NCBI GenBank assembly: GCA_049318685.1
Contig: JBMOFW010000043.1
Coordinates: forward strand, 1 to 16,245
Reading direction: 5' to 3'
Source of the DNA: JAIXWP01 sp049318685
GTDB taxonomy: Bacteria > Bacteroidota > Bacteroidia > Flavobacteriales_D > Sanyastnellaceae
DNA: 16,245 nucleotides
Each line of letters starts with the position of its first letter. The stretch's first letter is position 1. The translations under genes were made by a program, and so were the position numbers. Of this stretch, positions 15,599-16,245 are shown piece after piece. The notes below the pieces were generated by a model, which had not been told where the DNA came from, ran no database searches, and saw nothing but the letters and a program-made list of their open reading frames with translations.

Positions 15599-15612
15599 TA
15601 TATCTATATTTG
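15584..15612 (+). promoter_or_regulatory. Bacteroidota-type promoter of the GbsR-like regulator
   Basis: TTG at 15584-15586 and TATATTTG at 15605-15612 are 18 bases apart and match the -33/-7 elements of Bacteroidota promoters. The -7 element ends 20 bases before the ATG at 15633, giving a very short leader. The -33 element lies inside the 19-base direct repeat. Confidence 0.7.
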
Positions 15613-15632
15613 TCCTATCAAAATCATTCATC

Positions 15633-16142
15633 ATGACGCTTCAAGAAGCCAAAGACCGATTCATTCAGACGTGGGGAGCCCTGGGTAGCAATTGGGGAAT
15701 CAACAAAACCATGGCTCAGGTCCATGCACTGCTTTTGGTGAGCAACGAGCTGCTTTCTACAGAAGACGTCATGGAAAAACTCCAAATCAGTCGCGGTAAT
15801 GCCAATATCAATATTCGCGCTTTGATTGATTGGGGGCTTATTGAGCGCACCAATGTAAAAGGAGATCGCAAAGAATATTTTATAGCTGAAAAAGACATCT
15901 GGAAAATAGCCACCATGATTGTCAATGAACGCCGCAAACGCGAAGTTGAGCCAATCCTTAAAGCACTCAAACAGGTCAAAGACATCGAGCCAAAGAGTGC
16001 AGACAAAACAGAAATCCGCCAATTCACCGACTTCATAGAATCACTCGAGAACTTTACCGGAACCATTGACGGTGTATTCGAGAAATTCTGTCGCGCCGAT
16101 CAAAGTTGGTTTACTAGTACTATACTCAAGTTTTTTAGATAG
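15633..16142 (+). CDS. GbsR/MarR-family transcriptional regulator
   Basis: A 169-residue DNA-binding protein. After a short N-terminal helix (FIQTWGALGSNWGINKTMA, 10-28), characteristic of the GbsR group, a winged helix-turn-helix spans about 27-86. The recognition helix region is SRGNANINIRALIDWGLI (53-70) and the wing RTNVKGDRKEYF (72-83). The C-terminal helices probably form the dimer interface. GbsR of Bacillus responds to choline and represses glycine betaine genes; members in other phyla have unknown ligands, so only the regulator class is claimed. The gene has its own promoter and stands alone on its strand between two repeat-bearing gaps. The repeat over its promoter, and its copy before the next gene, suggest that it controls itself and the downstream gene. 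Confidence 0.88.
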   Translation: MTLQEAKDRFIQTWGALGSNWGINKTMAQVHALLLVSNELLSTEDVMEKLQISRGNANINIRALIDWGLIERTNVKGDRKEYFIAEKDIWKIATMIVNERRKREVEPILKALKQVKDIEPKSADKTEIRQFTDFIESLENFTGTIDGVFEKFCRADQSWFTSTILKFFR

Positions 16143-16181
16143 CTTATAGCTGCAGGTTGCAGGCATAAGGTGTGAGGAATT
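16140..16181. repeat. Degenerate 7-base-period repeat downstream of gbsR-like gene
   Basis: Six successive 7-base units share an initial (T/A)(A/G)G: TAGCTTA, TAGCTGC, AGGTTGC, AGGCATA, AGGTGTG, AGGAATT. The first unit includes the regulator's stop codon. The later units resemble the minus-strand reading of the heptads at 15529-15563 (AGGAGTG, AGGA). The units are divergent, so the period is suggestive but not certain. Confidence 0.45.
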
Positions 16182-16203
16182 ATCGGCATATATTATTTCA
16201 TTA

Positions 16204-16222
16204 TTTATTGAAACTTCTAAAA
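16204..16222 (+). repeat. 19-base direct repeat, copy 2, before the next gene
   Basis: TTTATTGAAACTTCTAAAA matches copy 1 at 15580-15598 except at two positions, and the GAA-N2-TTC core is retained. It ends 9 bases before the ATG at 16232. A bound regulator here would cover the start region of the downstream gene. Confidence 0.45.
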
Positions 16223-16231
16223 CATAATAAA

Positions 16232-16245
16232 ATGAAGTACCAACG
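16232..16245 (+). CDS. Start of an unidentified gene cut by the window edge
   Basis: An ATG at 16232 opens a frame (Met-Lys-Tyr-Gln) that runs off the window after 14 bases. It follows an AT-rich stretch containing the second copy of the 19-base repeat, which resembles the leader of the regulator gene. Too little is present to identify a product. Confidence 0.3.

Noticed and set aside
16147..16162. CTGCA-ggt-TGCAG inverted repeat after the regulator gene, a possible terminator.
   Set aside because: The stem has five pairs and no T-run follows. It is better explained by the 7-base-period repeat.
1..16245. tRNA, rRNA, CRISPR array, transposase or attachment sites.
   Set aside because: None was seen on reading through the window and its translated frames. 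Very short or degenerate elements could have been missed.

Overview
The window looks like a chromosomal segment of a Bacteroidota bacterium, probably Flavobacteriales or a relative. Three things point there: the gene order acpP-fabF-rnc, promoter elements of the Bacteroidota type (TAnnTTTG at -7 with TTG or TTTG about 18 bases upstream), and the absence of clear Shine-Dalgarno sequences. No rRNA, tRNA, CRISPR array, insertion sequence or phage gene is visible. Coding density is very high and no gap reaches 300 bases.

Left edge (1-1240, + strand): the 3' end of a probable GNAT-like acyltransferase, followed by a polysaccharide deacetylase (CE4/NodB). The deacetylase runs 80 bases into the 3' end of the convergent polymerase gene.

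Centre (1161-10801, - strand): nine tightly packed genes read leftwards, most separated by a few bases or overlapping as ATGA. In transcription order they are a GT-B/PseG-like protein, a short CMP-sialate-synthetase-like protein, a NeuB-like synthase without its SAF domain, a protein with HP and SS motifs like bacterial sialyltransferases, a ThiF/MoeB E1-like enzyme fused to a rhodanese, two GT4 glycosyltransferases, an OafA-type acyltransferase and a Wzy/ligase-type membrane protein. Read together this is part of a surface-glycan locus. It appears to make and activate a nonulosonic (sialic-acid-like) sugar, assemble and acylate a repeat unit, and polymerise or ligate it. The flippase, the initiating transferase and the early sugar-precursor enzymes are not in the window.

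Right (11002-15490, + strand): core metabolism. Acyl carrier protein, 3-oxoacyl-ACP synthase II and ribonuclease III, then 2-amino-3-ketobutyrate CoA ligase (glycine C-acetyltransferase) and an FAD-dependent DAO-family oxidoreductase. A well-matched promoter lies before acpP, and the 200-base divergent gap also holds a weaker candidate promoter for the glycan operon.

Far right (15491-16245): a GbsR/MarR-family regulator with a good promoter. It is flanked by degenerate 7-base-period repeats. A 19-base sequence overlapping its promoter recurs, with 2 mismatches, just before the start codon of the next gene, which is cut by the window edge.

The most unusual part is the 6-10.8 kb block: a minimal and divergent nonulosonate module with an embedded sulfur-transfer-type E1-rhodanese fusion. 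All functional statements rest on motif reading, not on searches.
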